NCBI GenBank assembly: GCA_964504345.1
Contig: CAZDDX010000001.1
Coordinates: 558,001-622,000, forward strand
Length of the DNA: 64,000 nt
Direction: 5' to 3'
DNA from: CAMDTE01 sp964504345
Lineage (GTDB): Bacteria; Bacteroidota; Bacteroidia; Flavobacteriales; Schleiferiaceae
Made by a program: the position numbers and the translations under genes. The notes beneath the pieces are model-generated. The model searched no databases and had not been told where the DNA came from. It saw only the letters and a program-made list of their open reading frames with translations. Within the stretch, counting starts at the first letter, position 1. Each line of letters starts with the position of its first letter. Of this stretch, positions 49,052 through 58,700 are shown one piece after another.

Positions 49052-49732
49052 TTAGGGGGTTGTGGACGAAACCGGCAGCACCTTGCCGCGGAAAAACCGA
49101 TGTCCGTTCTGCGCAAAATCGGCCACGTAAGCGCCCATTTCGCCGGCAGAAACCGGCGCTTCAAAGCCGGGAAAAGCCTCCGCCAACATCTCCGTTTGCA
49201 CCGCGCCCAAGCACAGCACGTTGAAGGACCAACCGCGGTCGTTGAATTCGGTTTGGAGCACTTCCGTCAGGCACACGGCCGCCGCTTTGCTGGAACTGTA
49301 CGCCGCCATGCCCGGAAACTTCACGGACCCTTGAAATCCGCCCATGCTGGACAACGTGACCACGTGGACCGACGCCTCAAAAAAGGGCATCAGCGCTTGC
49401 ACGGCCAACGCGGGCGCGGTGGCGTTGGCTGCAAAGGAGTCGGCGAAATCCTCAGGCGATAGCTCTTTCAAAGGCTTGCGCACCAAGTAGCCGGCGCTGT
49501 TGATCAAACCAGAGACCGTCCGGCCCTGGGTGCGCAACTCTTCTGCAAACACACGCCAATGGTCCGGCCGAACCGGATCCACCGTCCTCAGGTGTACGTG
49601 GGGAACCTTCCAGTCCGCGGGATCTAAAGCGGTTCGGCTCAACGCCCAAACAGTGTGTCCGGCAGCCGCCAAGGCTAGCGCCACTTCCCGGCCAATGCCG
49701 CGTCGGGCACCGGTTACAATAAAATCACCCAT
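49052..49732 (-). CDS. Short-chain dehydrogenase/reductase
   Basis: A 226-residue NAD(P)-dependent oxidoreductase of the classical SDR type. Cofactor motif VTGARRGIGREVALALA (about 6-22), NSAG (about 78-81; instead of NNAG), catalytic Ser in VVTLSSMGGF and YSSSK (Tyr and Lys, about 151-155). Arg residues after TGAR suggest NADPH. Substrate unknown. Its ATG overlaps the end of the tiny Cys protein by 8 bases, so it is translated with the feo genes. Confidence 0.9.
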   Translation of the reverse strand: MGDFIVTGARRGIGREVALALAAAGHTVWALSRTALDPADWKVPHVHLRTVDPVRPDHWRVFAEELRTQGRTVSGLINSAGYLVRKPLKELSPEDFADSFAANATAPALAVQALMPFFEASVHVVTLSSMGGFQGSVKFPGMAAYSSSKAAAVCLTEVLQTEFNDRGWSFNVLCLGAVQTEMLAEAFPGFEAPVSAGEMGAYVADFAQNGHRFFRGKVLPVSSTTP

Positions 49733-49856
49733 GTTTTGTCTTTGGAGCGGTTACGCACGCATCGCAACCCGCATTCGCCTTGCTGGGCGCAAACAGCACG
49801 CGCACTAAGGTGTAGAGGGCCCAACCCAAACTGGAAAAAGCAAGTACGTCCTGCAT
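49725..49856 (-). CDS. Tiny FeoB-associated Cys-containing membrane protein
   Basis: A 43-residue protein that is easily missed. An N-terminal hydrophobic helix (about 3-23; DVLAFSSLGWALYTLVRVLF) is followed by a short basic tail with CDACVTAPKTKHG, giving a CxxC pair near 34-37. This layout, a membrane helix plus a Cys-rich tail directly after feoB, matches the FeoB-associated Cys-rich membrane protein family. ATG at 49856 is 9 bases after the feoB stop; the TGA overlaps the SDR start by 8 bases. It may bind Fe2+ or stabilise the FeoB complex; this is inferred. Confidence 0.75.
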   Translation of the reverse strand: MQDVLAFSSLGWALYTLVRVLFAPSKANAGCDACVTAPKTKHG

Positions 49857-49865
49857 CACCTCAAT

Positions 49866-51896
49866 TTACGCCAATATTTGATAGGCTACAAAAGACACCA
49901 AGTAAGCGAAGGCGGTCATGCCGGCCATTTGAATCAACGGCCATTTCCACCCTCCGGTTTCTTTTTTCACCACGGCAAAGGTGCTCAAGCACTGCATGGC
50001 AAACGCGTAAAACAGCATCAAGGATACGCCCACCGCCAAATTGAAGAATGGTTCGCCGGTGTCTGGATTGATTTCCTGCGCCATGTGTTCCCGGACGGTG
50101 CCCAAATCATCCGTACCGACGGCGTAAATGGTGGCCATGGTGCCCACAAACACTTCGCGCGCGGCAAAGGAGGACAGCAACGCAATGCCCACCTTCCAGT
50201 CGTAGCCCAGAGGGCGGATGGCGGGTTCCACGGCGTGCCCAATGCGGCCAATGTAGCTCTGCTCCAGCCGTTGAGCAGGATCCAATTGGTCCATTTCCGC
50301 AGAAGAAAGCGGTCCGTAGTTGGCCAAAAACCACAGCAAAATACTGATGGCCAGAATGATTTTACCGGCCTCCGCCACAAAACTCCGGGACTTTTGAAAA
50401 ACCGTGTTCCACAGGTTCCGCACCAACGGCAGTCGGTACCGGGGCAGCTCCAGCAAGAACGGTGCACTGGTGCCCACCGGCACAAACCGTTTCACCAAGG
50501 ACGACGCCCCCAGGGCCACTACAAATCCCAAGGCATATAAGGCAAAAAGCACCAAAGCACGCGCGTCGAACGGCCCAAACGCCACTTTGGGAATCACCAG
50601 CGCAATCAAAACGGTGTACACCGGGAGTCGGGCCGAACAGGTCATGAACGGCGTCACCAAAACCGTCAACAACCGCTCCCGCGGATTCTCAATGTTGCGC
50701 GCCGCCATAATGGCCGGAATGGCACAGGCATTGGCGCTCACCATGGGAACCACGCTCTTGCCGCTCAAACCAAAGGGCCGCAGCACGCGATCCAGCATGA
50801 ACACCACGCGCGCCATGTACCCGCTTTCCTCCAACAAGGCTATGAAAAAGAAAAGCAGCGCAATCTGCGGCAAAAACATCAAAACCCCGGAAACACCGGG
50901 CACAATGCCGTTGGCCAGCAGCTCCGTGAAGGCCCCCGCCGGCAAAACAGACTCCGCCCAAGCGCCCACATGGGAAAAATAAGCGTCGATGGCGTTCATG
51001 GGACCTTCGGCCCAAAAGAACACCGCCTGAAACAGCAAAAAGAGCACCGCAATGAGCGTCAAGCCGCCCCACAATGGATGGGTCAATACCCGATCAATGC
51101 GCGCTGAACGCGTCAAATCTTTGCCCGGATCCAAGTGCAGTAACGGCTTTAGCAATCGATGCAAAGCGCTGTAGCGTTGAACGGTCTCGTCCACGCGAAG
51201 ACGATCCGGTGATGCGCTGCGCTGCTGCACCCAAGCGGACGCGCCAAACTCAGGGGGTTCCGTAGCCCACAACCAGGCCTCATACTCTGTCCTGCTGCCG
51301 CTCAAGGCCATGGCCTCGTCCAACCAAGCGGCGCCCTTTTTGCGCGGCTGAAAAAATCGATCCGATACCGGAACCCCCTTCGCGCGAAGCACTGCCTCTT
51401 TCACACGGTCCAGCCCCAACCCCGTTCGCCCGTTCACGGGTACTACCTCTACCCCGCCCAAGGCGGCGCCCAAGGCCTCAAAGTCAACAGATTGTCCGCG
51501 CAAACGCATTTCGTCGTGCATGGTCACCACCAAAACGGCGGGCAAACCCAAGTCCAAAACTTGGGTGAACAAAAACAAATGCCGTTTCAGGTTGGTGCCG
51601 TCCGCAATGCCAATCACCACATCGGCCCGGTCGGACTCCGACGGGTTCACCAACGCTTGGTAGACCACCCGCTCGTCCTCCCCGTTGGGGTGCAAGCTGT
51701 ATGTTCCCGGCAAATCAATGACCTCCGCCAATGCCGTAGCACTCAACTTGGCCAAACCGGAAAGCTTGTCCACGGTAATGCCCGGATAATTACTGACTTT
51801 CTGGCTCAGACCGGTCAAGCGGTTGAACACCGAACTCTTGCCGGTATTTGGATTGCCCACTAAGGCAATGCGCAGGGCACGTTTTGCATCCGACAT
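49866..51896 (-). CDS. feoB: Ferrous iron transporter FeoB
   Basis: Inner-membrane Fe2+ transporter with a GTPase. At 676 residues: G1 GNPNTGKSS (14-22), G3 DLPG (61-64), G4 TMHD (125-128) where the usual form is NMxD, then a helical regulator domain (about 165-270) and a transport part with two gate repeats (SGYMARVVFMLDRVLRPFGL, NACAIPAIMAARNIENPRER, TPFMTCSARLPVYTVL). The G4 Asn-to-Thr change is allowed in the [NT]KxD pattern of other GTPases but is uncommon in FeoB. Follows feoA by 3 bases. Confidence 0.96.
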   Translation of the reverse strand: MSDAKRALRIALVGNPNTGKSSVFNRLTGLSQKVSNYPGITVDKLSGLAKLSATALAEVIDLPGTYSLHPNGEDERVVYQALVNPSESDRADVVIGIADGTNLKRHLFLFTQVLDLGLPAVLVVTMHDEMRLRGQSVDFEALGAALGGVEVVPVNGRTGLGLDRVKEAVLRAKGVPVSDRFFQPRKKGAAWLDEAMALSGSRTEYEAWLWATEPPEFGASAWVQQRSASPDRLRVDETVQRYSALHRLLKPLLHLDPGKDLTRSARIDRVLTHPLWGGLTLIAVLFLLFQAVFFWAEGPMNAIDAYFSHVGAWAESVLPAGAFTELLANGIVPGVSGVLMFLPQIALLFFFIALLEESGYMARVVFMLDRVLRPFGLSGKSVVPMVSANACAIPAIMAARNIENPRERLLTVLVTPFMTCSARLPVYTVLIALVIPKVAFGPFDARALVLFALYALGFVVALGASSLVKRFVPVGTSAPFLLELPRYRLPLVRNLWNTVFQKSRSFVAEAGKIILAISILLWFLANYGPLSSAEMDQLDPAQRLEQSYIGRIGHAVEPAIRPLGYDWKVGIALLSSFAAREVFVGTMATIYAVGTDDLGTVREHMAQEINPDTGEPFFNLAVGVSLMLFYAFAMQCLSTFAVVKKETGGWKWPLIQMAGMTAFAYLVSFVAYQILA

Positions 51897-51899
51897 GGC

Positions 51900-52139
51900 T
51901 CAGTCTTGATCGGTTTGTACCCAAATTCGTTCGGCCAAGTCCTTCCGAACAGCCAACTGCCAGCCGTCTACATCCAAACACAGCGGATCGCCCAAAGGCG
52001 CCGTGTAGTTGATGGTCACGCGCATGCCGGGTAAACAACCCATTTCCAGCAATTTGGGCGGAACATCGTCCAAGCATAAATCTTGGATGACGCCGCCTTC
52101 GCCCGAACGCAAATCCGCCAAGCGTTTCAAGCCCGCCAT
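51900..52139 (-). CDS. feoA: Ferrous iron transport protein FeoA
   Basis: A 79-residue SH3-like partner of FeoB: LADLRSGEGGVIQDLCLDDV, LLEMGCLPGMRVTINYTAPL and GDPLCLDVDGWQLAVRKDLA are the expected strands. It is needed for FeoB function in several bacteria. The ATG shares a base with the pdhC stop (TGATG), so iron uptake is translationally coupled to the pyruvate dehydrogenase genes. Confidence 0.93.
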   Translation of the reverse strand: MAGLKRLADLRSGEGGVIQDLCLDDVPPKLLEMGCLPGMRVTINYTAPLGDPLCLDVDGWQLAVRKDLAERIWVQTDQD

Positions 52140-53392
52140 CAGAGGAGCATGGTTACCGGTGCCTCCAGATACTGCTTCAAAGTTTGCAAAAACGCGGCGC
52201 CCGTGGCTCCGTCCACCGCACGGTGATCGCAGCTCAGGGTGAGCTTCATGGTGTGGCCGGGAACTACCTGGCCGTTCTTCACCACGGGCACTTCCTGAAT
52301 GCCGCCGACGGCCAGAATGCACGCGTCGGGTGGGTTGACAATCGCGGTAAACTCGTCGATGCCAAACATACCCAAGTTGCTTATGGTAAACGTATTACCT
52401 TCCCAATCAGAGGGCTGTAGCTTTTTGTCTTTGGCTTTTTGAGCAAAGCTTTTCACCTCGGTACCAATCGCTTGGAGCGACTTGGCATCTGCGTGGCGCA
52501 CTACAGGAACCAACAAACCGTCCTCAACGGCAACGGCCACCCCCACGTGTACGTGGTGGTACGTCCGGATAAAATCGCCCATCCAAGCACTGTTGATGGC
52601 CGGGTGCTTCTTCAATGCCAATGCGGAGGCCTTCACTACCAAGTCGTTGAACGACACCTTGGCATCGGCAACCGCATTCAACTGCGCACGGGCAGCCATT
52701 GCGGCACTCATGTCCACGGTGATCTTTAAATAGAAATGCGGCGCAGTGAATTTGCTCTCGCTCAAACGACGCGCAATGGTCTTGCGCATTTGCGTGTTGG
52801 GCGTGTCCACGTAGCCTTCGGTACCGGCAAAAACAGGAGCCGCCACTGCAGCTGAAGAAGTTCCGGGGACAAAAGAATCCACGTCACGCTTGACAATCCG
52901 CCCACCGTCGCCAGAACCGGCTACCGTGCGCAGGTCAATACCTTTCGCTTCCGCTAAACGCTTGGCCAAGGGAGAGGCTACCACGCGACCGGAGCTCACC
53001 ACCGGAGCTGGGGCCAAGGCAACTGCTGCTGGAGCGGGTACGGAAACGGGCACTGCTGCAGGCGCAACCGCGGCAGCAGGTGCTTCAACGGGGGCAGCGG
53101 CTGGCGCTGCAGGAGCACCGCCCTGGAGCAATGCGGAAATATCTTCACCGGCGGCACCCAAGACACACAGCAACGAATCCACCGGAGCCATCTGCCCATC
53201 GCCAATTCCGATGTGCAGCAAAACGCCTTCTTGGCCTGGAAAAGCCTCAAAATCCATGGTTGCCTTGTCCGTCTCAATCTCAGCAAGCAACATGCCTTCT
53301 TTCACGGTATCGCCCACTTTCACGTGCCATTTGGCAACCACACCTTCGGTCATGGTGTCGCTCAAGCGGGGCATATTGATTACTAGGGCCAT
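52139..53392 (-). CDS. pdhC: Pyruvate dehydrogenase E2 (dihydrolipoamide acetyltransferase)
   Basis: Transfers the acetyl group from lipoamide to CoA in the pyruvate dehydrogenase complex. At 417 residues: one lipoyl domain with lipoyl-lysine 43 in ETDKATMDFE, a flexible Ala/Pro-rich linker (about 85-130), an E1/E3-binding domain (SPLAKRLAEAKGIDLRTVAG) and the catalytic domain ending with HRAVDGATGAAFLQ. Many Bacteroidota E2 proteins have two lipoyl domains; this has one. It lies 8 bases after pdhA; pdhB and lpd are not in the window. Confidence 0.95.
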   Translation of the reverse strand: MALVINMPRLSDTMTEGVVAKWHVKVGDTVKEGMLLAEIETDKATMDFEAFPGQEGVLLHIGIGDGQMAPVDSLLCVLGAAGEDISALLQGGAPAAPAAAPVEAPAAAVAPAAVPVSVPAPAAVALAPAPVVSSGRVVASPLAKRLAEAKGIDLRTVAGSGDGGRIVKRDVDSFVPGTSSAAVAAPVFAGTEGYVDTPNTQMRKTIARRLSESKFTAPHFYLKITVDMSAAMAARAQLNAVADAKVSFNDLVVKASALALKKHPAINSAWMGDFIRTYHHVHVGVAVAVEDGLLVPVVRHADAKSLQAIGTEVKSFAQKAKDKKLQPSDWEGNTFTISNLGMFGIDEFTAIVNPPDACILAVGGIQEVPVVKNGQVVPGHTMKLTLSCDHRAVDGATGAAFLQTLKQYLEAPVTMLL

Positions 53393-53400
53393 GGGGAAAC

Positions 53401-54396
53401 TTATTCTTTAATGAAGGGATAATTCTCTTGAACGTAAATGTCTTGCCACAATTCGTGGGCTTCTGGGAACGGTGAGTTTTCACCAAACGCAACGCATTCC
53501 TGAACTAAAGCCTTGACGCGGGCATCGATTTCCTCAAAATCAGACTCCTTAGCCCACTTCTTGGATTCCAATACCGAGCGCGCAATCAAAATGGGATCTT
53601 GCTTCTGGAATTCCGCCACCTCATCCTTGGTGCGGTAGTGTTGCGCATCGGACATGGAATGTCCCTTGTACCGGTAGGTGCGGATTTCCAAAAAAGTTGG
53701 ACCACCGCCGGAACGGGCGCGTTCCATGGCTTCGTGCATGGCGTCGTACACCTTAGCCGGATCCATTCCGTCCACGGGCATGCACGGCATTTCGTAGCCC
53801 AAGCCCAACTTCCAAATTTCTTCGTGGTTGGCCGTGCGCTTTAGGGAAGTACCCATGGCATAACCGTTGTTCTCCACAATGAATACTACTGGTAAGTTCC
53901 AAAGCATGGCCAGGTTGAACGTCTCGTGCAACGAGCCCTGACGCACGGCTCCGTCGCCCATGTAGGTCAGCGTCACATTGTTCCGTCCCTCGTACTTGTC
54001 GGCAAAAGCCAATCCAGCGCCCAAAGGAATCTGGCCGCCTACAATGCCGTGACCGCCGTAAAAATGATGCTCCTTGCTGAACATGTGCATGGATCCACCT
54101 TTACCCCGGGAAGTTCCAGTTACCTTACCCATCAACTCCGCCATGATTTTGCGCGGATCTACCCCCAAACCAATGGGCTGTACGTGGTTTCTGTAGGCCG
54201 TGATCATTTTGTCTCCCGGTTCCATGGCCAGTAAAGCGCCCGCCAAAACAGCTTCTTGACCGTTGTACAGGTGCAGAAAGCCGCGAATTTTTTGCTGGAT
54301 GTACAAAGCGGAAGTCATGTCTTCGAACTTGCGCCAGAACAGCATGTCTTCGTACCACTTGAGGTAAACCTCTTTGGTCAGTTTTTTCTTGGCCAT
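53401..54396 (-). CDS. pdhA: Pyruvate dehydrogenase E1 component subunit alpha
   Basis: Thiamine-diphosphate subunit that decarboxylates pyruvate with E1-beta. At 331 residues: ITAYRNHVQPIGLGVDP (about 75-90), MHMFSKEHHFYGGHGIVGGQ, the ThDP motif GDGAVRQGSLHETFNLAMLW, then VVFIVENNGYAMGT and the phosphorylation-loop-like TYRYKGHSMSDAQHYR. The ATG at 54396 (MAKKKLTKEVYL) is preferred over an alternative start 24 bases upstream that would overlap the -7 box. pdhB is elsewhere, as in other Bacteroidota. Confidence 0.95.
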   Translation of the reverse strand: MAKKKLTKEVYLKWYEDMLFWRKFEDMTSALYIQQKIRGFLHLYNGQEAVLAGALLAMEPGDKMITAYRNHVQPIGLGVDPRKIMAELMGKVTGTSRGKGGSMHMFSKEHHFYGGHGIVGGQIPLGAGLAFADKYEGRNNVTLTYMGDGAVRQGSLHETFNLAMLWNLPVVFIVENNGYAMGTSLKRTANHEEIWKLGLGYEMPCMPVDGMDPAKVYDAMHEAMERARSGGGPTFLEIRTYRYKGHSMSDAQHYRTKDEVAEFQKQDPILIARSVLESKKWAKESDFEEIDARVKALVQECVAFGENSPFPEAHELWQDIYVQENYPFIKE

Positions 54397-54417
54397 GGGG
54401 ACTTTTTTAAGGGCGTG

Positions 54418-54425
54418 CAAAAATA
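54418..54425 (-). promoter_or_regulatory. Bacteroidota -7 box for the pdhA-pdhC-feo run
   Basis: TATTTTTG on the minus strand in the 37-base gap between porV and pdhA, 21 bases before the pdhA ATG. It may drive all seven genes down to the porin. Confidence 0.5.
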
Positions 54426-54433
54426 CGCCGAAA

Positions 54434-55636
54434 TCACTTCAAGAGTTGGTTCAGATCCAAAAGTGCACTAAACCGGAGCGTATTCTGCAACGGAGAGCGA
54501 ACCGTTTGGTCTGCGGGGAACAAGTAAGCAAAATCAAGTTGGATCAACGAGTACTTGATGCCAAAGCCCATGGTGAAGTAGCGGCGGTTGCCTTTGGTGG
54601 CGTCTTCGTGCTGGTACCCCCCGCGAACGGCAAACTTTTCGTCGTACCAGTATTCGCCGCCCACGTTGAACATGAACTCGCGCAGCAATTCCGCCGTCCC
54701 GTCTGGTTTGGCCGACGGATCAAACGATTGAATTATTCCTTGCATCACACTGACTTGGTCGTCCTTTCCGGCAATGATCTCGGAACGATCACCGTCCTCA
54801 TCAATGTCTTGCAGATCCCGAACCGGGCGCGTAGGCACCAACAACTTATTCACGTCCGTCAACAAAGTGAAGCGGTTGTACTTGTCCAACGTCCAGTTAA
54901 ACCCGGCTCCAGCGCGCAAATTGGTTGGGATGAAATCCGAAGAACCGCTCTCGGTGTACTTCACCTTAGCGCCCAAATTGCTCAACGTAACACCGCCCGT
55001 CCACTGACCTTTTTGACCATCCTCCATGTTGAACGTGTTGCCTTGGTAGAAAAAACTCACGTCGGAGGCTACCGTAGTGGCTGCTTTCGTTTGCAAGCCA
55101 CCTACAACCTGGCCCTGGGTCAAGTCGGACAATGCGCCGCGCAGCGAAATTCCAGCAGACCAATTTTTATTCAATTGCAAGGCATAGGCCATGTCAACAG
55201 CTACTTCGTAGGGTCGAAAAGTGCCTTGCTCGTTGCCGTTCTCGTCGCGAAAGGTGATGTCCCCTAAGGAAAAATAGCGGAGACCCACGCCCAGGCCGCC
55301 GCGCTTGCCCACCCCAAAAACGGCGTTGGCAAACATCAATTCAACGTCCGGAACCAAGGCGCGCAACCACGGGGTGTAGGCCACGCCGCCCATGGCATTG
55401 CCTTGACCTACCCAGGCCAATTTGGCGGGATTCCAGTACAAGGCATTGGCGTCTACAGAGGCGGCTACACCAGCATTGGCCATTCCACCCATCCGTGCGT
55501 CCGGGCCAATGTTCAACATCGGCATGGCCGACGTTACCACGTTCAACTTGGAGGCGTACGGATTTTGAGCGCGTGCCGCCGGGGCCACAACACAGAGGAT
55601 TCCCAGCGCGAATGCGCTGCGCAAAGCGTTTTTCAT
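54434..55636 (-). CDS. porV: Type IX secretion system outer-membrane protein PorV
   Basis: FadL-like barrel of about 400 residues that collects secreted cargo from the translocon and passes it to the PorU sortase. Signal peptide about 1-24 (VVAPAARAQ), then MLNIGPDARMGGMANAGVAA and NALYWNPAKLAWVG, the PorV/PorQ N-terminal signature, and GGEYWYDEKFAVRGGYQHED with the closing FSALLDLNQ. ATG at 55636 is preferred over an upstream start at 55660; a TATCTTTG box lies just upstream. It directly follows porU, the conserved order. Confidence 0.94.
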   Translation of the reverse strand: MKNALRSAFALGILCVVAPAARAQNPYASKLNVVTSAMPMLNIGPDARMGGMANAGVAASVDANALYWNPAKLAWVGQGNAMGGVAYTPWLRALVPDVELMFANAVFGVGKRGGLGVGLRYFSLGDITFRDENGNEQGTFRPYEVAVDMAYALQLNKNWSAGISLRGALSDLTQGQVVGGLQTKAATTVASDVSFFYQGNTFNMEDGQKGQWTGGVTLSNLGAKVKYTESGSSDFIPTNLRAGAGFNWTLDKYNRFTLLTDVNKLLVPTRPVRDLQDIDEDGDRSEIIAGKDDQVSVMQGIIQSFDPSAKPDGTAELLREFMFNVGGEYWYDEKFAVRGGYQHEDATKGNRRYFTMGFGIKYSLIQLDFAYLFPADQTVRSPLQNTLRFSALLDLNQLLK

Positions 55637-55642
55637 AGGGGA

Positions 55643-55650
55643 CAAAGATA
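55643..55650 (-). promoter_or_regulatory. Bacteroidota -7 box for porV
   Basis: TATCTTTG on the minus strand in the 64-base gap after porU, 6 bases before the porV ATG. PorV can therefore be made independently of porU. Confidence 0.55.
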
Positions 55651-55700
55651 CAGGATTCATGGGGCAAATAGGATGCTTTAGAGTGGTTTTGCGGGAGAGT

Positions 55701-58700
55701 TTAGTTCGAAATCAGAACCAACCGCTCCCCTACAACGTCGCGCTGGCCGGTTTGCGTATTCTTCACCCGCAAACGAACCCAATACCAACCGGGAACCAAG
55801 GGTCCTCCGGAATCGGCATTTAGGTCCCAGTCCACGAGTTCGGTCCGGTTACCACTGGGCGTTCCCACCCAGTCGTAGGTTCGCACCACGCGTCCGTCCG
55901 CTGCATGCAAACTGGCGCCAACTTCCAGCGGCTGACCGTCTTGGTTGTGCGAAAAAGCCACCGTCAAAGGCCCTGAAGCCAACGGATTCGGATACAAGAA
56001 TAACTCGTCCAGCTGCAACAACTGGCCCCGCACCACCACAAAATCTACCGAACCCACCGCCGGGTTGTTGTATGCATCCCAGGCCCGAACCGAAAACGTA
56101 TGCGGACCTTCCGGCAAATCAAAAAACGGCAAGCGAACGGTGCCGCGGTCGAAGCGGTCCAAGTCGGACTCGTAAGACCCGTTCAGCACAACCGCTTCAT
56201 TCCATGCCCCGTCCAGGGCGCCCAAAACGTCGTGGCCAATGCCGTTGCCCACCGCATTGATGCCGCTGGGATCGTACAAGCGCGCCAAACCCACTGGGTC
56301 TGTACCCGTGTAGCCTCCCGGCTGAAACAACGTGTCGTTGAGGTAGGCAGAAACCGTCGGGCCGGAAGTGTCCACCGGGGCATTCGCTCGCAAGCCGCCA
56401 ATCCGAACGTCCGTGCGGGAACCAATGCCGTCGGACGTATCGTTGAACACGTAGGCGGTCAACTTGCCCGGCCCCACGTTCAAAGCGATGTCCAACGGTA
56501 CTTTAAATTTGATTTTGAACCGACCGTCCTCCACACGAACGCGTCCGCGGTACACGGCATTCTCTTGGAGTAAAAAAGGTACAGCAACTCCCTGGTCGTC
56601 GTTGACCAAAGTGGAACGCTGTACCTTTTTGTCCAGCAACTCCACATAGGCCACCCCGCGGTAGTTGGGCAAAAATTGTCCCAGGTCGTCCACCACATAT
56701 CCAGTAGCTTCCACATCGGAGAGGGCCTTCAGTGTGTCCGACGGCGACACCCCGGCAGCCAATGCCTCACCGTTCACCGAATCCCATACGGCCCCAAACC
56801 GCGGTACATTCAACCGCAATCCGGGGTCTCCCAACAGCGTGAAGCGCATTTTATCGCCGCTGCGCACCCCATTCTTTGCGCCGCGTACGATTTGCCCCAG
56901 CGTGCGGTAGCGATTGTCTTCGCGCTTGAACAACTCAGCAAAAATGGAGTCGTTCATCACCGCTCCCTCAAAGGCGCCTACCACCCGCGTAGTAGACAAT
57001 AGGGCAATGGCCCCTCCCTTGGGATTCAGCAACAACTCCTCCCCCGCGCTCGTACGCATCGGATCGTCCAACCGAGAAAATTCACACGTAATGGTCACCA
57101 CCAGCGGAAGTTTGTGACCGTTCTTGAACTCCTTCACGTCCCCTAATTGGAGTAAATTCTCCGAACACCAGCCTACCTCTCCGCCGTGTCCTAAATAACT
57201 CGTCACCAGATTGCCTTGCTCAATGGAGCGCAGCAGCTGTTCCCGAGCTGCGGGATAGGATTGACTACCGGAGGAACTCTGCTGCAAAAAAGCGTCGGTG
57301 TAAATTTTATTGATCGTAAAAAAGGGCAAGTCCGCTTCCACCCGATTCGCCAAAACCTCTTGCGCAGCAGAGAAGGTAGACTCCCAGCTCGCATCGGCAT
57401 CGTCCGCCACAAACAACAACCGCTTGCGCCAGGGCCCGTAAGCCGTCGTATCCGTAGCGTAGCCAATGATTTTATCCACTAAGGCCTCCGCCTCCGCCTC
57501 CGTAGTCACTGGCAATCGCCCAATTCCCACGTCCAATCCTTGGGAAGTGAAATTCGCGCCTTCGTTGGCGTCCAAATAACCGATGAAGTCATCCAAACAG
57601 TAAGAGGAGTACAGAGAAAAACTGGCCGGACTCTGGTAGATCGGTACGAAATTTTGCTTGCTCGACAGTCTATTCTTGTAGTCGTACGATGCATCTCCAA
57701 ACAAAACGACGTACTTAGGCCGGTCCTCTGGTGTTGCCGCAGAATCGCGCAAATGCTTGATAAAGTCCCGAATCGCAACTAAATCTTGCGCTCCGCTGCT
57801 GAACTCGTTGTAAATCTCTTGAACCTCCACAACAGCCGTTCGGTAGCGGCTGTACTCCCTGTGAAACGCGGCCAATCGATCCGCCGATTCCCGAAAATCT
57901 GGGTGGGTTACCACCAAGTAATCCACCCCACGAAGTCCGCGAATGTTTTGATTCACAACCCGACCGCGCAGCAATGGAGCCTGAGCTTGATCGGGCGAAA
58001 AAACAACGTGCGTCCGAGTTGAATCCTCACGAACTACAAACTGTAAAACGGAACCCACACGCACAAATGGACGCTCCACATAACGCCCTCCGCGGTGACC
58101 AACTTCCCAAACCACTGCACCTGCCGCGGCCTGCTCTACGGAATAGCGCACCACTTTTCCAGAATCGGAAGAAGACCGAACCCAAACCGGTTTTTGGTAC
58201 TGAACCAACGGAACATCTGCCTCCACGCGAACCCAGTCCAAATGAGCAACTGCACCGTTGACGCCCGCCCGGTCCAATGCAACCGTATACGAGGGAACCC
58301 CGGCAACGCCCGGTTGGTGCATACCTCCCAAAGTAACGGCAGCTGCTACATCAGCCCCCGCCACGGCAGAGATCGGATTCCCTTGAGCCGACGCCAACTC
58401 CTGGCCGTTGCTTTGAAAGACAATTCGAGGACCAAACTGGGTCGTTCGCACGGCGGCACGCACTTGGAAAAAGAGTTTGCTTTGCGCATCCAAAGGCGGT
58501 AAATCAAGCGCAACCGGGTGCACCAACGAATAATCAAACAACTCACCAAACCATTGACGCCCTGAACCCACTAAATTTCGCTGTTCGCGCTCGTGGAAGG
58601 CAACCGCCACGGCTCGACTCCGCTCACGATCCACGGCACCCGAGACGGCATTTGCTGTACCCATACGAGTCCCTCCTTGCGTGGTGGTTACAAAAGCATA

